DNA of 64,000 bases, from positions 1 to 64,000 of the forward strand of contig JAFIFJ010000044.1 of assembly GCA_020832085.1 (NCBI GenBank), written 5' to 3'. Shown here piece after piece: positions 18,806 through 28,873 of the stretch (the first letter of the stretch is position 1; each line of letters begins with the position of its first letter). This stretch comes from Gammaproteobacteria bacterium. Lineage in GTDB: Bacteria > Pseudomonadota > Gammaproteobacteria > Pseudomonadales > Azotimanducaceae. Made by a program: the position numbers and the translations under genes. Below the pieces are notes generated by a model. The model saw only the letters and a program-made list of their open reading frames with translations. It was not told the DNA's origin and did not search any database.

Positions 18806-21196
18806 ATGACGGGCGCTGGCTTTGATGCGGTCCCGGAACGGGAGCTGCGCCTGGCGCTGGTGTGCTACGGGGGGGTGTCGCTGGCGGTGTACATGCACGG
18901 CATCAGCCGCGAGGTGCTGAAGGTCGCCCGTGCTTCCCGGGCCTATCACGCCATTCCCGAGGCCGAGGCGGCTGCGGCCGGGTACCGGGACGGCTGTGAG
19001 CACAAGGGTGAGCTCGACACTGAAGAGGTCTACTTCCGGCTGCTGCAGGCCGCGGGCGGTCAGGTGCGGCTGCGGGTGCTCATCGACGTCATCGCCGGCG
19101 CGTCCGCCGGCGGCATCAACGGCATCATGCTGGCGCGGGCACTGGCCTTCGACCTGTCCCTGGACGGGCATCGCAAGCTCTGGCTCGATCTGGCGGACGT
19201 GGGTGAATTGCTGGACCCGGACGCCCGTGCCGGGCGGATGTCCAAGTGGTACATGCGGCCACTGTTCTGGACGGCGGGCTGGTGGCAACGGCGGCGGGCC
19301 CGTCGCCTGGGGATTCCCACCGAGGATCCCGAGGTGCTGCGCAATCTGTCCCTGTTCATGCGTTCGCGCTGGTTCGAGCCGCCGTTCTCCGGCCGGCGCA
19401 TGAGCGAGATGATGCTCGACGCGCTGCAGGAGATCGGGCTCGAACAGCAGGACGGCCAGGCCTCGCTGCTGCCGCCAGGACTGCCCCTGGAGCTGTTCGT
19501 CACCACCACCGACTTCTGGGGTCATCCCCAGACCATTCCTCTGCACGACCCGCCGGAGGTACGGGAGCGGGAACACCGACACATCCTGCACTTCCGTCAC
19601 TGGTTCGCTCAGGCTGGCGGGGTCGTCTCCCAGCTGGGCGCAGATCAACTGCCCTCGCTGGCCTTTGCGGCCCGGGCCACCAGCAGTTTCCCGGGAGCCT
19701 TTCCGCCGGCGCGTCTGGCGGAGATCGATACCCTGCTGGAGGCTCGCGGTGAATCCTGGGCGGGGCGGCCGGACTTTCTGAAGGCCCAGTTCGAAAACCT
19801 GCGGCGGGCCGGTGAGTCGCCGGAGGATGCTGCGTTCATCGACGGCAGCGTGCTGATGAACAAGCCCGTGTCGGTGGCGCTCGATGCGGTGCAGCGCCAC
19901 GTGGCCCACCGCCAGACCGATCGCCGGCTGGTGTATCTGGAGCCCAACCCGGAAGTGGAGCGGGAAGTGGCCCATGAGATTCCCGGCTTCTTCAAGACCA
20001 TCAAGGGTGCGCTGTCGGATATTCCGCGGCATCAGCCTATCCGGGACGATCTCGATTGGATCGCCCGCTTCAACGAGCAGGTGGCGCTGCATCGGGAGGT
20101 GGCGGATGGGGTCCGGGCCCAGGTGCTGGCCGCCATGGGTTCGAACCTCGATGAAGAACTCTCCGCCGCCCCTGATGCCACCCTGATCCGGGAGTGGCGG
20201 CGGGCGGCCAACACCCTTGCGGCCACGGATGCCGGTTATGCCTACGAAGGCTATGCCCGGCTCAAGGTGCTCGGGCTGCTGGAGGAACTGGCCACGCTGT
20301 TCCGCCGCAGCGTCGGGGACATCAGCCGTGGCGAAGCCAGTGCCCGGGTGCAGGCCTGGGCACGGGTGGAGGGGATTCGACCCCTGGGTGAGGCGGCGAA
20401 GAGCGCGCAGCAGGGCATTGAAGTGCCGTGGGTGGCATTTCTGCGCGCCTACGACGTCAGGCATCGATTGCGGCGGGTGCTGATGCTGATCCGCCGCGCC
20501 AACGAACTCTACACCGACCCGGCCGTGGCGGCGTCGGTGGCAGCTCGCAAGGACCTCGACCGGCTGAAGAAGCATCTTTACGGCCATGCCGAGCGCCTGC
20601 GGGGGCATCTGGACTGGCGCAGCCTGCAGCTGGACTGGTTCAGTCCGGAAGCCCAGGGTGATCACCTGAACGTCTTTCTGGTCCGGGTGCGGGAACATCT
20701 GGATCTGGTGGAGCAGGATGCCGAACTCGATGAGATTCTCGCCGACTGGTGTTCAGACTTGAGCGATCAGCAGCTGATGCGGGAGATCCTGACGGCCTAT
20801 CTGGGGTTCGCCTACTATGACGTGCTGACCTATCCCATGGCCCAGACCCGGGACATGGACGCGCTGGAAGCGATCAAGGTGGACCGCATCGCCGTGGACG
20901 ACGCCAACACCCTGCGCGCCGGCGGTGCCCGTGATCTGCTCAAGGGCGTGGAGTTCGGCAATTTCGGTGCCTTCTTCTCCCGGCGCTTTCGCGAGAACGA
21001 TTATCTGTGGGGTCGGTTGACGGCGGCCGAGCGGCTGGTGGACATCATCGGCAGCGCCGTGCCGGAAGCTAAGGATCTCGATCTGCCGTCGTTCAAGAAG
21101 GAGCTCTTCCTCGCCATTCTGGCGGCCGAGGCGCCCCATCTCACCGGGATCGCCGAATTGATCGCTGAACTCGAAGGCGATGCCCGCAAGCTCTGA
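18806..21196 (+). CDS. Large patatin-like acyl hydrolase
   Basis: A 796-residue patatin-related protein. GGVSLAVYMHGI at about residues 22-33 is the oxyanion region, GASAGG carries the nucleophile S100, and the catalytic aspartate is in AAFIDGSVLMNKP. The family (TIGR03607-type, with a long C-terminal DUF3376-like region) is far larger than standard bacterial patatins such as RssA. No signal peptide or membrane segment is clear. Patatins hydrolyse lipid acyl esters, but the substrate of this subgroup is unknown. It starts four bases after rraA and is followed by a REP-like element. Confidence 0.82.
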   Translation: MTGAGFDAVPERELRLALVCYGGVSLAVYMHGISREVLKVARASRAYHAIPEAEAAAAGYRDGCEHKGELDTEEVYFRLLQAAGGQVRLRVLIDVIAGASAGGINGIMLARALAFDLSLDGHRKLWLDLADVGELLDPDARAGRMSKWYMRPLFWTAGWWQRRRARRLGIPTEDPEVLRNLSLFMRSRWFEPPFSGRRMSEMMLDALQEIGLEQQDGQASLLPPGLPLELFVTTTDFWGHPQTIPLHDPPEVREREHRHILHFRHWFAQAGGVVSQLGADQLPSLAFAARATSSFPGAFPPARLAEIDTLLEARGESWAGRPDFLKAQFENLRRAGESPEDAAFIDGSVLMNKPVSVALDAVQRHVAHRQTDRRLVYLEPNPEVEREVAHEIPGFFKTIKGALSDIPRHQPIRDDLDWIARFNEQVALHREVADGVRAQVLAAMGSNLDEELSAAPDATLIREWRRAANTLAATDAGYAYEGYARLKVLGLLEELATLFRRSVGDISRGEASARVQAWARVEGIRPLGEAAKSAQQGIEVPWVAFLRAYDVRHRLRRVLMLIRRANELYTDPAVAASVAARKDLDRLKKHLYGHAERLRGHLDWRSLQLDWFSPEAQGDHLNVFLVRVREHLDLVEQDAELDEILADWCSDLSDQQLMREILTAYLGFAYYDVLTYPMAQTRDMDALEAIKVDRIAVDDANTLRAGGARDLLKGVEFGNFGAFFSRRFRENDYLWGRLTAAERLVDIIGSAVPEAKDLDLPSFKKELFLAILAAEAPHLTGIAELIAELEGDARKL

Positions 21197-21253
21197 GAGC
21201 CGAGCGCTGGATGGCTGCGTGCCGGTTCGCATCAAGATTGGTCGAAGGGGCCT

Positions 21254-21275
21254 GTGGGAGCGGCTTCAGCCGCGA
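21254..21275 (+). repeat. REP-like element
   Basis: GTGGGAGCGGCTTCAGCCGCGA is a typical gammaproteobacterial REP sequence: a GTGGGAG head followed by a GCGGC/GCCGC stem (21260-21264, 21269-21273). It lies between the patatin gene and phnD and could act as a terminator or mRNA stabiliser. No REP-associated tyrosine transposase is in this window. Confidence 0.75.
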
Positions 21276-21280
21276 TGGTG

Positions 21281-21334
21281 ACTGAAAAAAATACATAATA
21301 AGGTTTTAAAAAACATATACTTGAAGAGGTTTTA
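21281..21334 (+). promoter_or_regulatory. AT-rich leader and promoter candidate for phnDCE
   Basis: These bases are strikingly AT-rich against a GC-rich genome. They contain ATACATAATA (21291-21300), TTTTAAAAAA, and TATACT at 21316-21321 as a possible -10. AAGAGG at 21324-21329 is the ribosome site for the ATG at 21335. A TATACT so close to the start would leave almost no leader, and no good -35 is visible, so the exact promoter is uncertain. Confidence 0.45.
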
Positions 21335-22252
21335 ATGAATCGTTCGAGGAATTTGACGCGTCGCCGTCTGCTGCAGATGAGCGGTCTGGCCGGCGCCCTG
21401 GCCCTGGCGCCCTGGGCTGCACGTCCCCTGCATGCCGCCGAAAAGCTGATCATCACGGCCATTCCTGACGATGGCGACGCCGACCGCATGCGCGAGCACT
21501 TCGGTCTCCTGGCCCGTTACCTGGGTGAGGCCGTCGGCCGGCCGGTGGAGTACATGCATGTGCAGAACTACGCCGCCAGCGTCACGGCACTGGCCACCGG
21601 CCGCGCCCACGTCGCCTGGCTGGGCGCGGTGACCACGGCCCAGGCCTGGCAACTGATGGGTGATGACCTGACGGTGTTGGGCTGTCGCGATATCGACAAA
21701 GGCTTCGTCACCTACTTCGTGGCCCATCATGGTGCCGATATTCCCGCGGTGGCTGACCTCGGTGAACTCGCGGAACTGGCCCGTGACAGGAACTGGACCT
21801 TCACCTTCGGCAGCCGCAGCAGTACGTCGAGTCATCTGATGCCGCGCAAGTTCTTCATGGATCAGAGCGGCACCACGCCCGAGCGGGTCTTCCGCAGGGT
21901 GGCCTACAGCGGCAGCCACGACGTGGTCATGCAGATGGTGGCCCAGGGCAGCTACACCCTGGGGGCGATGAACTATGCCTCCTGGGATCGGGCCAGCGAC
22001 GAACTCAAGGCGCGGGCGCCCATCGTCTATCGCACCCCTGCTTTCACCAACTACGCGCTCACCGCACGGGCCGATCTCGGTGAAGACCTGCTCGGGCGGC
22101 TGCGATCCGCCCTGCTCGATCTATCCGATGGATCCGAAGCGGGGCGTCGCATTCTTGGCTATCTCGGAGCCGGCGCCTTCATACCGGCGGAGCTGTCCGA
22201 ATGGGCGGACTACAAGGCGCTGCTCGAAAGCGGTATCGACATAGGGAGTTGA
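21335..22252 (+). CDS. phnD: PhnD-family phosphonate/phosphite-type binding protein
   Basis: A 305-residue periplasmic binding protein. The N-terminus has a twin-arginine-like signal (TRRRLLQMSG, then a hydrophobic stretch ending at PLHAAE). FGSRSSTSSHLMPRKFF near residue 165 is the PhnD-family anion-binding loop, and TGRAHVAWLG near 88 is also typical. The family imports phosphonates or phosphite, and distant members take other small anions. It heads phnD-phnC-phnE, but no C-P lyase, phosphonatase or phosphite dehydrogenase gene is adjacent, so the ligand is open. Confidence 0.85.
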   Translation: MNRSRNLTRRRLLQMSGLAGALALAPWAARPLHAAEKLIITAIPDDGDADRMREHFGLLARYLGEAVGRPVEYMHVQNYAASVTALATGRAHVAWLGAVTTAQAWQLMGDDLTVLGCRDIDKGFVTYFVAHHGADIPAVADLGELAELARDRNWTFTFGSRSSTSSHLMPRKFFMDQSGTTPERVFRRVAYSGSHDVVMQMVAQGSYTLGAMNYASWDRASDELKARAPIVYRTPAFTNYALTARADLGEDLLGRLRSALLDLSDGSEAGRRILGYLGAGAFIPAELSEWADYKALLESGIDIGS

Positions 22253-22256
22253 GAGG

Positions 22257-23081
22257 GTGGTTGAGGTGGTGACTGAAGCGGCGGTCCTGCTGGAACATGC
22301 GGCGGTTCGCTTCGGCTCCACCACCGTACTGGCCGACCTCGATGTCACGGTGCCTGCGGGGCAGCGGGTGGCCGTGATCGGTCCCTCCGGAGCCGGCAAG
22401 ACGACCCTGTTCCGGGCCATTGCCGCCATCCTCAAGCCCCATGAGGGCCGGATCCTCACCTTGGGGCAGGATACCGCGCGGCTGCGCGGTCGCCGTTTGC
22501 GCAAGCTGCGTGCTGACGTGGGCCTGATTTACCAGAACGACAATCTCATTCCCCAGCTTCGCGTGGTCCACAACGTCCTCATGGGGCGCTTGGGTCACTG
22601 GTCCCTGCCGCGTGCGCTGCTGTCCCTGCTCTGGCCCCAGGAGCTCGAACGTGCCCGGACGGCACTGAGGCAGGTGGAACTGGAGCCCCGGCTCTGGGCC
22701 ATGCCCGGTGAGCTTTCCGGTGGCCAGCAGCAGCGGGTGGCCATCGCCCGCCTCATGCTGCAGCAGCCCCGGCTGATGCTGGCGGACGAACCCGTCAGTC
22801 AGCTCGACATACGCCTCGGTCGCGACGTCATCGATCTGCTTGCGAATCTGGCGGCCGCCCAGGGCGCGACGCTGATGGTCAATCTGCACAGTCTCGAACT
22901 GTTGGACACTCACTTCCAGCGGGTGATCGCCCTGCGGGATGGGCGCCTGCTCTGGGACGGTCCGGTGGGCGATCTGGACCGCAGGCTCCTGCAGGAGATT
23001 TACGGCGCTGAGTATCGGGCTCTGAAGCTCGATGCCATCGCGGATCGCGTTGCTGCCGGAGCTGCGGCCGAACAGTCATGA
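22257..23081 (+). CDS. phnC: PhnC-type ABC ATPase
   Basis: A 274-residue ATP-binding subunit with Walker [10 protein letters not shown] near residue 42, signature [15 protein letters not shown] and Walker [13 protein letters not shown]. The PhnC-like Q-loop region is [25 protein letters not shown]. The start is GTG at 22257, four bases after the phnD stop. Its TGA overlaps the ATG of the permease gene (ATGA at 23078-23081). It should drive the fused permease next to it. Confidence 0.88.
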   Translation: MVEVVTEAAVLLEHAAVRFGSTTVLADLDVTVPAGQRVAVIGPSGAGKTTLFRAIAAILKPHEGRILTLGQDTARLRGRRLRKLRADVGLIYQNDNLIPQLRVVHNVLMGRLGHWSLPRALLSLLWPQELERARTALRQVELEPRLWAMPGELSGGQQQRVAIARLMLQQPRLMLADEPVSQLDIRLGRDVIDLLANLAAAQGATLMVNLHSLELLDTHFQRVIALRDGRLLWDGPVGDLDRRLLQEIYGAEYRALKLDAIADRVAAGAAAEQS

Positions 23082-24784
23082 GCGCCGTGCTGACTGACAG
23101 CGTTGCGCGGCGCCCACTGGTGCCATTCGTGGCGCTGCTGGCATTGGCACTGGTGGTGGCCATGGCGGGCATGGCCGCCGAGTGGGACCTGCGCGTCCTG
23201 CTCGATGCCGGTGAACGGCGCTTCGCCCTGGCACGCATGGGTGAGTGGATGGCGGCCTTTGCGTCGCCCGATTTCGATGCCGGCTTCCTGGCCACCGTCT
23301 GGGACCTGACCCTGCAGACCCTGGCGGCTGCCATCATCGGCAGCCTGCTGGCCGTGGTGTTCGGGTTCATCCTGGCCATGGGCGCGTCGCGCAGCGTCAC
23401 CGTGGGTGCGGATGTCCGTGGCTGGTCTTCGCTGCTGGGACCGATGGCCCTGTTCTGCGCTGCCTGCCGGCTGCTGCAGGACGTGCTGCGCGCCGTGCCT
23501 GACTTTGTCTGGGCCGTCATCCTGGTGGCGCTGATCGGGCTCGGCCCCGTGACCGGCGCGCTGGCCATTGCCCTGAACATGACCGGCATTCTTGCCAAGG
23601 TGTACAGCGAACTCTGGGACAGCGTCGAAGACCGCGGCAGCGAGCCCGTGCGGGCCACCGGGGCGGGCCGTCTGGCCACGTTCTTCTACAGCACCCGACC
23701 GCTGGCGGCCCGCAGCGCCCTGACCTTCACCCTGATGCGGGTGGAGTGCGCGGTGCGCAATGCGGCAGTGATCGGTGCCGTGGGTGGCGGCGGACTCGGG
23801 GCCGAGGTGCTGTATCAGATCCAGTTCGGGGCCTGGGAAAGGGTCAGCACGCTGATTCTCTTCACGCTGCTGTTGACCCTGTCGGTGGATCTGGCCAGCA
23901 ATCACCTACGACGCCAGTGGCGGGAAGATCCCAATCATCCCCGACCCGGCGGTGCGAGGCGGGCTATCGGCCGCAGCTATGGTGCTCTGGCCACGGTGCT
24001 GGCGGTGGGAGCTTGGGCACTGTGGTACATGGGGGAACATCTGGCCCCCCTCGGCGAGATCGTCAGAGGAGAGGCCTGGACCAAACTGGCCTTCTTCGAA
24101 CGCCTGCTGCGCCCCGATCTCAGCGGCGATCTCGTGCTGCGGGCACTGCGTTCTGCCATCGATCCCCTGGCCATGGCCACCTTTGGAACCCTCATCGGTG
24201 TCGTTGGGGCCATCCTGCTCGGCTATGCCCACTCCCGCGCCTTTCAAATCGATTCCTCACGCTTCACGGGCGAATCGGTCGGGATCCTGCAGCGACTTCT
24301 TCGGTGGGTGATGCTGGTCACCACCCGGCTTTTGGCCATGACCCTGCGCGGCATTCCGGAAGTGATGTGGGTGCTGCTGTTCATCGCCTTTTTCGGGCCG
24401 GGGCTGGTGGCCGGGACGCTGGCCATCGGCCTGCATTCCATGGGGCTGTTGCTGCGGGTGTTCAGCGAATCCGTCGACAACCTGCCGTATCGCAGATTCG
24501 AGCAGGCAGCCACCGGTTCCCGGTTGAACGCTTTCGCCACCGTGGCCGCACCCATGTGCTGGCGGGACTGGCTGACCTACAGCTTCTTTCAGTTCGAGGC
24601 CAATGTGCGCATGGCGGTGGTGCTCGGCTTGGTGGGCGTGGGCGGCCTCGGTTTTCAGTTCAGCTTCAACTTCGAGTGGTTCCGCTTCGAGCAGGCCAGC
24701 ACCTACCTGCTGGTGATGATCGGGTTGACGGTCATCATCGATCGCCTGTCACGATTCCTGAAGCTGTCCCGGGCGGGTTGCTGA
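23078..24784 (+). CDS. phnE: PhnE-type permease, two domains fused
   Basis: A 568-residue membrane protein formed by two homologous permease halves. The first half ends its coupling region around EPVRATGAGRLATFFYSTRPL and ECAVRNAAVIGAVGGGGLGAEV. The second repeats the pattern with EQAATGSRLNAFATVAAPM and EANVRMAVVLGLVGVGGLGFQF. PhnE is normally one domain acting as a dimer or two separate genes; here both are in one chain, as in some other bacteria. It ends 12 bases from the convergent peptide-ABC ATPase gene, with no terminator hairpin seen between them. Confidence 0.87.
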   Translation: MSAVLTDSVARRPLVPFVALLALALVVAMAGMAAEWDLRVLLDAGERRFALARMGEWMAAFASPDFDAGFLATVWDLTLQTLAAAIIGSLLAVVFGFILAMGASRSVTVGADVRGWSSLLGPMALFCAACRLLQDVLRAVPDFVWAVILVALIGLGPVTGALAIALNMTGILAKVYSELWDSVEDRGSEPVRATGAGRLATFFYSTRPLAARSALTFTLMRVECAVRNAAVIGAVGGGGLGAEVLYQIQFGAWERVSTLILFTLLLTLSVDLASNHLRRQWREDPNHPRPGGARRAIGRSYGALATVLAVGAWALWYMGEHLAPLGEIVRGEAWTKLAFFERLLRPDLSGDLVLRALRSAIDPLAMATFGTLIGVVGAILLGYAHSRAFQIDSSRFTGESVGILQRLLRWVMLVTTRLLAMTLRGIPEVMWVLLFIAFFGPGLVAGTLAIGLHSMGLLLRVFSESVDNLPYRRFEQAATGSRLNAFATVAAPMCWRDWLTYSFFQFEANVRMAVVLGLVGVGGLGFQFSFNFEWFRFEQASTYLLVMIGLTVIIDRLSRFLKLSRAGC

Positions 24785-24796
24785 ACCGACGGCCGG

Positions 24797-25777
24797 TCAG
24801 AAGTCGAAGTGGCAGGCCACCTGGTGGGCGATGGAACCATTGCGGGTAACTTCTCTCAGTTCCGGGCGCTCGCTGCGGCAGCGGTCTTCCACATGGGGGC
24901 AGCGGGTGTGGAAGGGGCAGCCTGAAGGCGGGTCGATGGGCGAGGGCACGTCCCCGCCGAGCACGGTCCGGGCGCGCTTGCGGCTGGGGTCCGGTACCGG
25001 GATGGCGGCGATCAGTGCCTGGGTGTAGGGGTGGCGTGGCCGGGACATGAGGCCGTCGGCGTCGGCGTACTCCATGATCCTGCCCAGGTACATGACGGCG
25101 ATGCGGTCGGAGACGTGGCGCACCACCGCCAGGTCGTGAGCGATGAACAGGTAGGCCAGTCCGAGTTCGGTCTGCAGATCCAGGAAGAGGTTCAGGATCT
25201 GGCTCTGGATGGAGACGTCCAGGGCGGACACCGGTTCATCACAGACCAGCAACTTCGGTCCCAACGCCACGGCCCGGGCGATGCTGATGCGCTGGCGCTG
25301 ACCACCTGAGAACTCGAAGGGAAAGCGATCAGCGGCCGTGGCCGGAAGACCCACCAGATCCAGCAGTTCGTCCACGCGCCGGCGACGCTCGTCAGCGGTA
25401 CCGATGCGGTGGATGAGCAACGGTTCCTCGATCAGGTTGCCCACCGTATGGCGGCTGTTCAGGGACTCGGCGGGGTCCTGGAACACCATCTGCAGCTCGC
25501 GCCGCAGGGGTTTGAGCTGACGTCTGGAATGGCCCGCGATGTCCTCGCCTTCGAACAGGATGGCACCGCGGGTGGGGTTGAGCAGGCGCACCACGGTCTT
25601 GCCGAGGGTGGATTTGCCGCAGCCGGATTCACCGACGAGGCCCAGGGTCTCGCCGCGTTCCACGGCCAGGGAGACGCCATCGACGGCGCGGTTGGTGCCG
25701 CGGGCCCGCAGCAGCACGCCGCCGCGGACGGGAAAGTGGGTGGCCAGATCGCGCAGTTCGAGCAGCGGTGTACTCAT
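24797..25777 (-). CDS. Oligopeptide-type ABC ATPase (OppF-like)
   Basis: A 326-residue ATPase. It has Walker [13 protein letters not shown]-loop [16 protein letters not shown], signature [14 protein letters not shown] and Walker [15 protein letters not shown]. The C-terminal extension with [14 protein letters not shown] is typical of OppF/DppF and fits an iron-sulfur-type cysteine cluster. The ATG at 25777 overlaps the stop of the OppD-like gene (ATGA). It is the last gene of a five-gene Yej/Opp-type importer operon. E. coli YejF fuses the two ATPase halves; here they are separate. Confidence 0.9.
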   Translation of the reverse strand: MSTPLLELRDLATHFPVRGGVLLRARGTNRAVDGVSLAVERGETLGLVGESGCGKSTLGKTVVRLLNPTRGAILFEGEDIAGHSRRQLKPLRRELQMVFQDPAESLNSRHTVGNLIEEPLLIHRIGTADERRRRVDELLDLVGLPATAADRFPFEFSGGQRQRISIARAVALGPKLLVCDEPVSALDVSIQSQILNLFLDLQTELGLAYLFIAHDLAVVRHVSDRIAVMYLGRIMEYADADGLMSRPRHPYTQALIAAIPVPDPSRKRARTVLGGDVPSPIDPPSGCPFHTRCPHVEDRCRSERPELREVTRNGSIAHQVACHFDF

Positions 25778-26775
25778 GCGGTCACCTCCAGGCTGGCGAT
25801 GCGCTGCCAGTGATGGCAGGCCACCTGATGACCGGCTCCGGCCGAGGTGAGGGCTGGCTGCTGCTGCCGGCAACGGTCATCCGCATGGGGGCAGCGATTG
25901 TTGAAGCGGCAGCCGTCGGGCAGATCAGCCAGGGTCGGGACCATGCCCTTGATGGTGGGCAGGCGCGACTTGCGCGGCGTTTCAAGATGGGGGATCGAGG
26001 CCAGCAGCCCGCGGGTGTAGGGGTGCTTGGGCGAGGCGAACAAGGCCTGCGCCGAGGCCTGCTCTGCCACGCGGCCGGCGTACATGACCACCACATCGTC
26101 GCAGTGTTCGGCGATCACCCCGAGGTCGTGGGTGATGAGCATGACGCCCATGCCGGACTCGGCCCGGAGGGTGGCGATCAGTTCGAGAATCTGCGCCTGC
26201 ACCGTCACGTCCAGCGCCGTGGTGGGCTCGTCAGCGATGAGCAGGGCGGGATCGCAGGCGAGCGCAATGGCGATCATGACCCGCTGACGCATGCCGCCGG
26301 AGAGCTGATGGGGATACTCCGAGAGCCGGACCTCCGGCGCCGGAATACCCACCCGTTCCAGCAGGGCCACCGCTTTCACCAGGGCCTCACGGCGATCGAG
26401 CCCTTTGTGCAGGATCAGGGATTCAGCGATCTGACGGCCGATGCGATGCACCGGGTTCAACGCCGTCATGGGCTCCTGGAAGATCATGCCGATGCGATTG
26501 CCGCGGATGCGGTGCAGGGTTTCCCTGTCGGCCCCCACCAGCTCCCTGCCTTCCACGTGGATGGTGCCGGCCTTGATCTGGCCCATGGGCTGGGGCAGCA
26601 GCCGCATGATGGACAGGGCGGTGACACTCTTGCCGCAGCCGGATTCGCCGACGATGCCCAGCGTCCGGCCCCGGTCCAGGGTGAGATCGACGCGGTCCAC
26701 CGCTCGCACCTCACCACTTTCGGTGGCGAAGGTGGTGACGAGGCCTCGGACCTGAAGCAGGTGCTGTGACGTCAC
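25774..26775 (-). CDS. Oligopeptide-type ABC ATPase (OppD-like)
   Basis: A 333-residue ATPase. It has Walker [31 protein letters not shown], signature [16 protein letters not shown] and Walker [15 protein letters not shown]. The C-terminal cysteine cluster reads [15 protein letters not shown] chose the GTG at 26775, four bases beyond the stop of the binding-protein gene; the longer in-frame start at 26868 would lie inside that gene and add a serine-rich tail. It pairs with the OppF-like ATPase to power the YejB/YejE-type permeases. Confidence 0.88.
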   Translation of the reverse strand: MTSQHLLQVRGLVTTFATESGEVRAVDRVDLTLDRGRTLGIVGESGCGKSVTALSIMRLLPQPMGQIKAGTIHVEGRELVGADRETLHRIRGNRIGMIFQEPMTALNPVHRIGRQIAESLILHKGLDRREALVKAVALLERVGIPAPEVRLSEYPHQLSGGMRQRVMIAIALACDPALLIADEPTTALDVTVQAQILELIATLRAESGMGVMLITHDLGVIAEHCDDVVVMYAGRVAEQASAQALFASPKHPYTRGLLASIPHLETPRKSRLPTIKGMVPTLADLPDGCRFNNRCPHADDRCRQQQPALTSAGAGHQVACHHWQRIASLEVTA

Positions 26776-26779
26776 CTGA

Positions 26780-28861
26780 TCACTCGGGCCGGTAGCGGTC
26801 GTGGACTTGGATGATGGGCTCGAAGCGTTCGTTGGAACGTCGGGCCGCCAGGGTGCGCTCGCGCTCACCGGGCTCGATCCAGCCTAAGAAGTACTGCAGC
26901 GGATCCCGGGACAGGCGCACGTCGAAGTGCTCGGGCCAGCGGGCCCAGCGCCAGGCTGCTACCCGATAGAAGGGCATGACGAAACCCGGTACGAACGACG
27001 CATCATCGTAGAGAATTTCCTCCATCTCAAAGGCGATGGCGCGCATCTCTGCCGCGCTTTCCGAGGCCTGATAGCGCTCGATCAGAGTGTCGAGTTCGGG
27101 AATGGCGATGAGCTGGAGGTTGTTGGTCTGCACCTTCGGCCGGCGTTCGGGGTTGGGGGAGCCATCGGGCAGGAAGGCGCGATCGAAGGCATTCACCGAG
27201 TGGTAGGTTTCCCAGTAGCGGGGATACATCTCGGGGCCGACGTTGAAGGCCGTGAACTGGATGTCGTGCTGCTTCTCCTGCACTTTCTTCCAAGCTGCCG
27301 TGGCGTCTAGGACTTCCACCCGGAACAGCAGTCCGGCCTGCAGGGCCTCCCGCTGCATGATGGTGAGGATGTCCTGCAGGTTCTCGTAGCCGGTGGTCAG
27401 GGTGAACGCCAGGCGCTGACCGCGGTCGTTCACCAGCACGCCTTCGCTGTCCCGGCGCGTGAAGCCGGCGCGGGCGAAGGCCTCCAGGGCCTTGTCCACA
27501 TCGAAGTCACGGGCGCGAATGTCGGGGTGGGTGAACTCACCATAGCCGTCGGCGGTGGTGTGCATGCGGGTGTAGTCGCCCCGGAAGTACTCCCGCAGCA
27601 CCCGTTCCCAGTTGCTGGCGTAGTGAATGCCCTCGCGAATGTCCCGGTTGTCCAGCAGCGGGCGCGAGGAATTGATCCAGAAGCCGTAGGTGGGACGGGG
27701 ACGCTCGTTGTAGAACGTGTACTTGCCGATCAGCCCCCGGGCCACCAGATCGTCGTCATCGGGCAGGCGATCGTAGTAGTAGTCCGGCAGGTTGAGGCCG
27801 AAACCATCGAGTTCACCGGCCCGAAAGGACTCGAAGCGCTTGGCGGTGTCGCGGATGACGCTGAAGTGGATGCGGTCGTAGTTGTAGCGATGGCGCCAGA
27901 ACGGCAGGTCTTTCGCCCACCAGTCGGGGTTGCGGGTCAGGGCAATGGTGCGGCCGCGGCGAACGTCTTCGTCCCGAATGACGTAGGCCCCTGATGTGGG
28001 CACGAAACGCCACTGATAGCGATCGACGAAGTCCGGTCCGAGATCGTCGAAAAAGTGCGCGGGCAGGGGTTCGAGGCCCAGTACCCGCCCGAGCATGTCC
28101 GGCTTGGCTTCCGGTACGGTCACCGAGAAGGTGAGGTCGTCGTAGCGGACCACGCGGACGTAATTGCGGCTGTAGAAGTTGTTGTACCAGGGTTCGTTGA
28201 TCCACTCGCTCTGGTAGAAGTAGAACATGAACATGACGTCGTCGGCGGTGATGCGCTCGCCGTCGGACCAGCGCGCCGCCGGATTGATGCGGACGTAGAC
28301 GGTGCGGTTGACCTTGTCCTCGGCCCAGGACTCGGCGATGCCGGGGTAGTAGCGGAAGTTGCCGTCGACGATGGAAATGTCTTCCGGGTGGCGCTGGCCG
28401 AAGTTCATGACCACGTCGTCGAGAATGAACGGCCGGAAGCCACTGTTGGCATCCGGTCCCACCCGCCGAAGGGTGCGGGGATAGTCCTGCACGGCCGTGT
28501 ACCAGGTGCCGCCCTTCTTCGCGTCCGGCGAGGCGAACTCGGGCAGATCCGAGCCGTCCTGCCAGGTCAGGTCGTCGGGCAGATCGTCGGGAGTCGCGAA
28601 TACGAAGAAGGGTTCGAGTTCGCCGGCCGCGGCCATGGCGTCGATCTCTTCCTGGGTGACCTCGCCGCGCTCGAAGGCTTCCCTCAAGGCCGGCCGGAGG
28701 CTGGGTTGGTTGGCAAAGTGCTGTTCCATGGCCGCCCGAGCCTCGGCGCGGCGCTGCTCGAGCTCTTCGCTCGCCGCCGTGCCATCGTCCGCGCCACCGC
28801 AGGCGGCGAGCAGCATGGCGAGCAGGGGCAGCAGGAAGGCGGATTTCAGAACGGCAGGCAT
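26780..28861 (-). CDS. Family-5 extracellular peptide-binding lipoprotein
   Basis: A 693-residue solute-binding protein. The N-terminus is a lipoprotein signal, with the lipobox LLAAC at about residues 17-21. The body has family-5 features such as ITADDVMFMFYFYQ and INPAARWSDG. At nearly 700 residues it is longer than standard OppA/DppA and resembles YejA-like proteins, which carry peptides such as microcin C. GAGGAG five bases before the ATG at 28861 supports this start over a GTG at 28867. It sits third in the operon, after the permeases. The ligand is unknown. Confidence 0.87.
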   Translation of the reverse strand: MPAVLKSAFLLPLLAMLLAACGGADDGTAASEELEQRRAEARAAMEQHFANQPSLRPALREAFERGEVTQEEIDAMAAAGELEPFFVFATPDDLPDDLTWQDGSDLPEFASPDAKKGGTWYTAVQDYPRTLRRVGPDANSGFRPFILDDVVMNFGQRHPEDISIVDGNFRYYPGIAESWAEDKVNRTVYVRINPAARWSDGERITADDVMFMFYFYQSEWINEPWYNNFYSRNYVRVVRYDDLTFSVTVPEAKPDMLGRVLGLEPLPAHFFDDLGPDFVDRYQWRFVPTSGAYVIRDEDVRRGRTIALTRNPDWWAKDLPFWRHRYNYDRIHFSVIRDTAKRFESFRAGELDGFGLNLPDYYYDRLPDDDDLVARGLIGKYTFYNERPRPTYGFWINSSRPLLDNRDIREGIHYASNWERVLREYFRGDYTRMHTTADGYGEFTHPDIRARDFDVDKALEAFARAGFTRRDSEGVLVNDRGQRLAFTLTTGYENLQDILTIMQREALQAGLLFRVEVLDATAAWKKVQEKQHDIQFTAFNVGPEMYPRYWETYHSVNAFDRAFLPDGSPNPERRPKVQTNNLQLIAIPELDTLIERYQASESAAEMRAIAFEMEEILYDDASFVPGFVMPFYRVAAWRWARWPEHFDVRLSRDPLQYFLGWIEPGERERTLAARRSNERFEPIIQVHDRYRPE

Positions 28862-28873
28862 GGTCACTCCTCG

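Noticed and set aside
18428-20698. 756-codon minus-strand frame opposite the patatin gene
   Set aside because: Low-complexity His/Gln/Arg/Pro composition; the plus strand encodes a protein with GASAGG and DG catalytic motifs.
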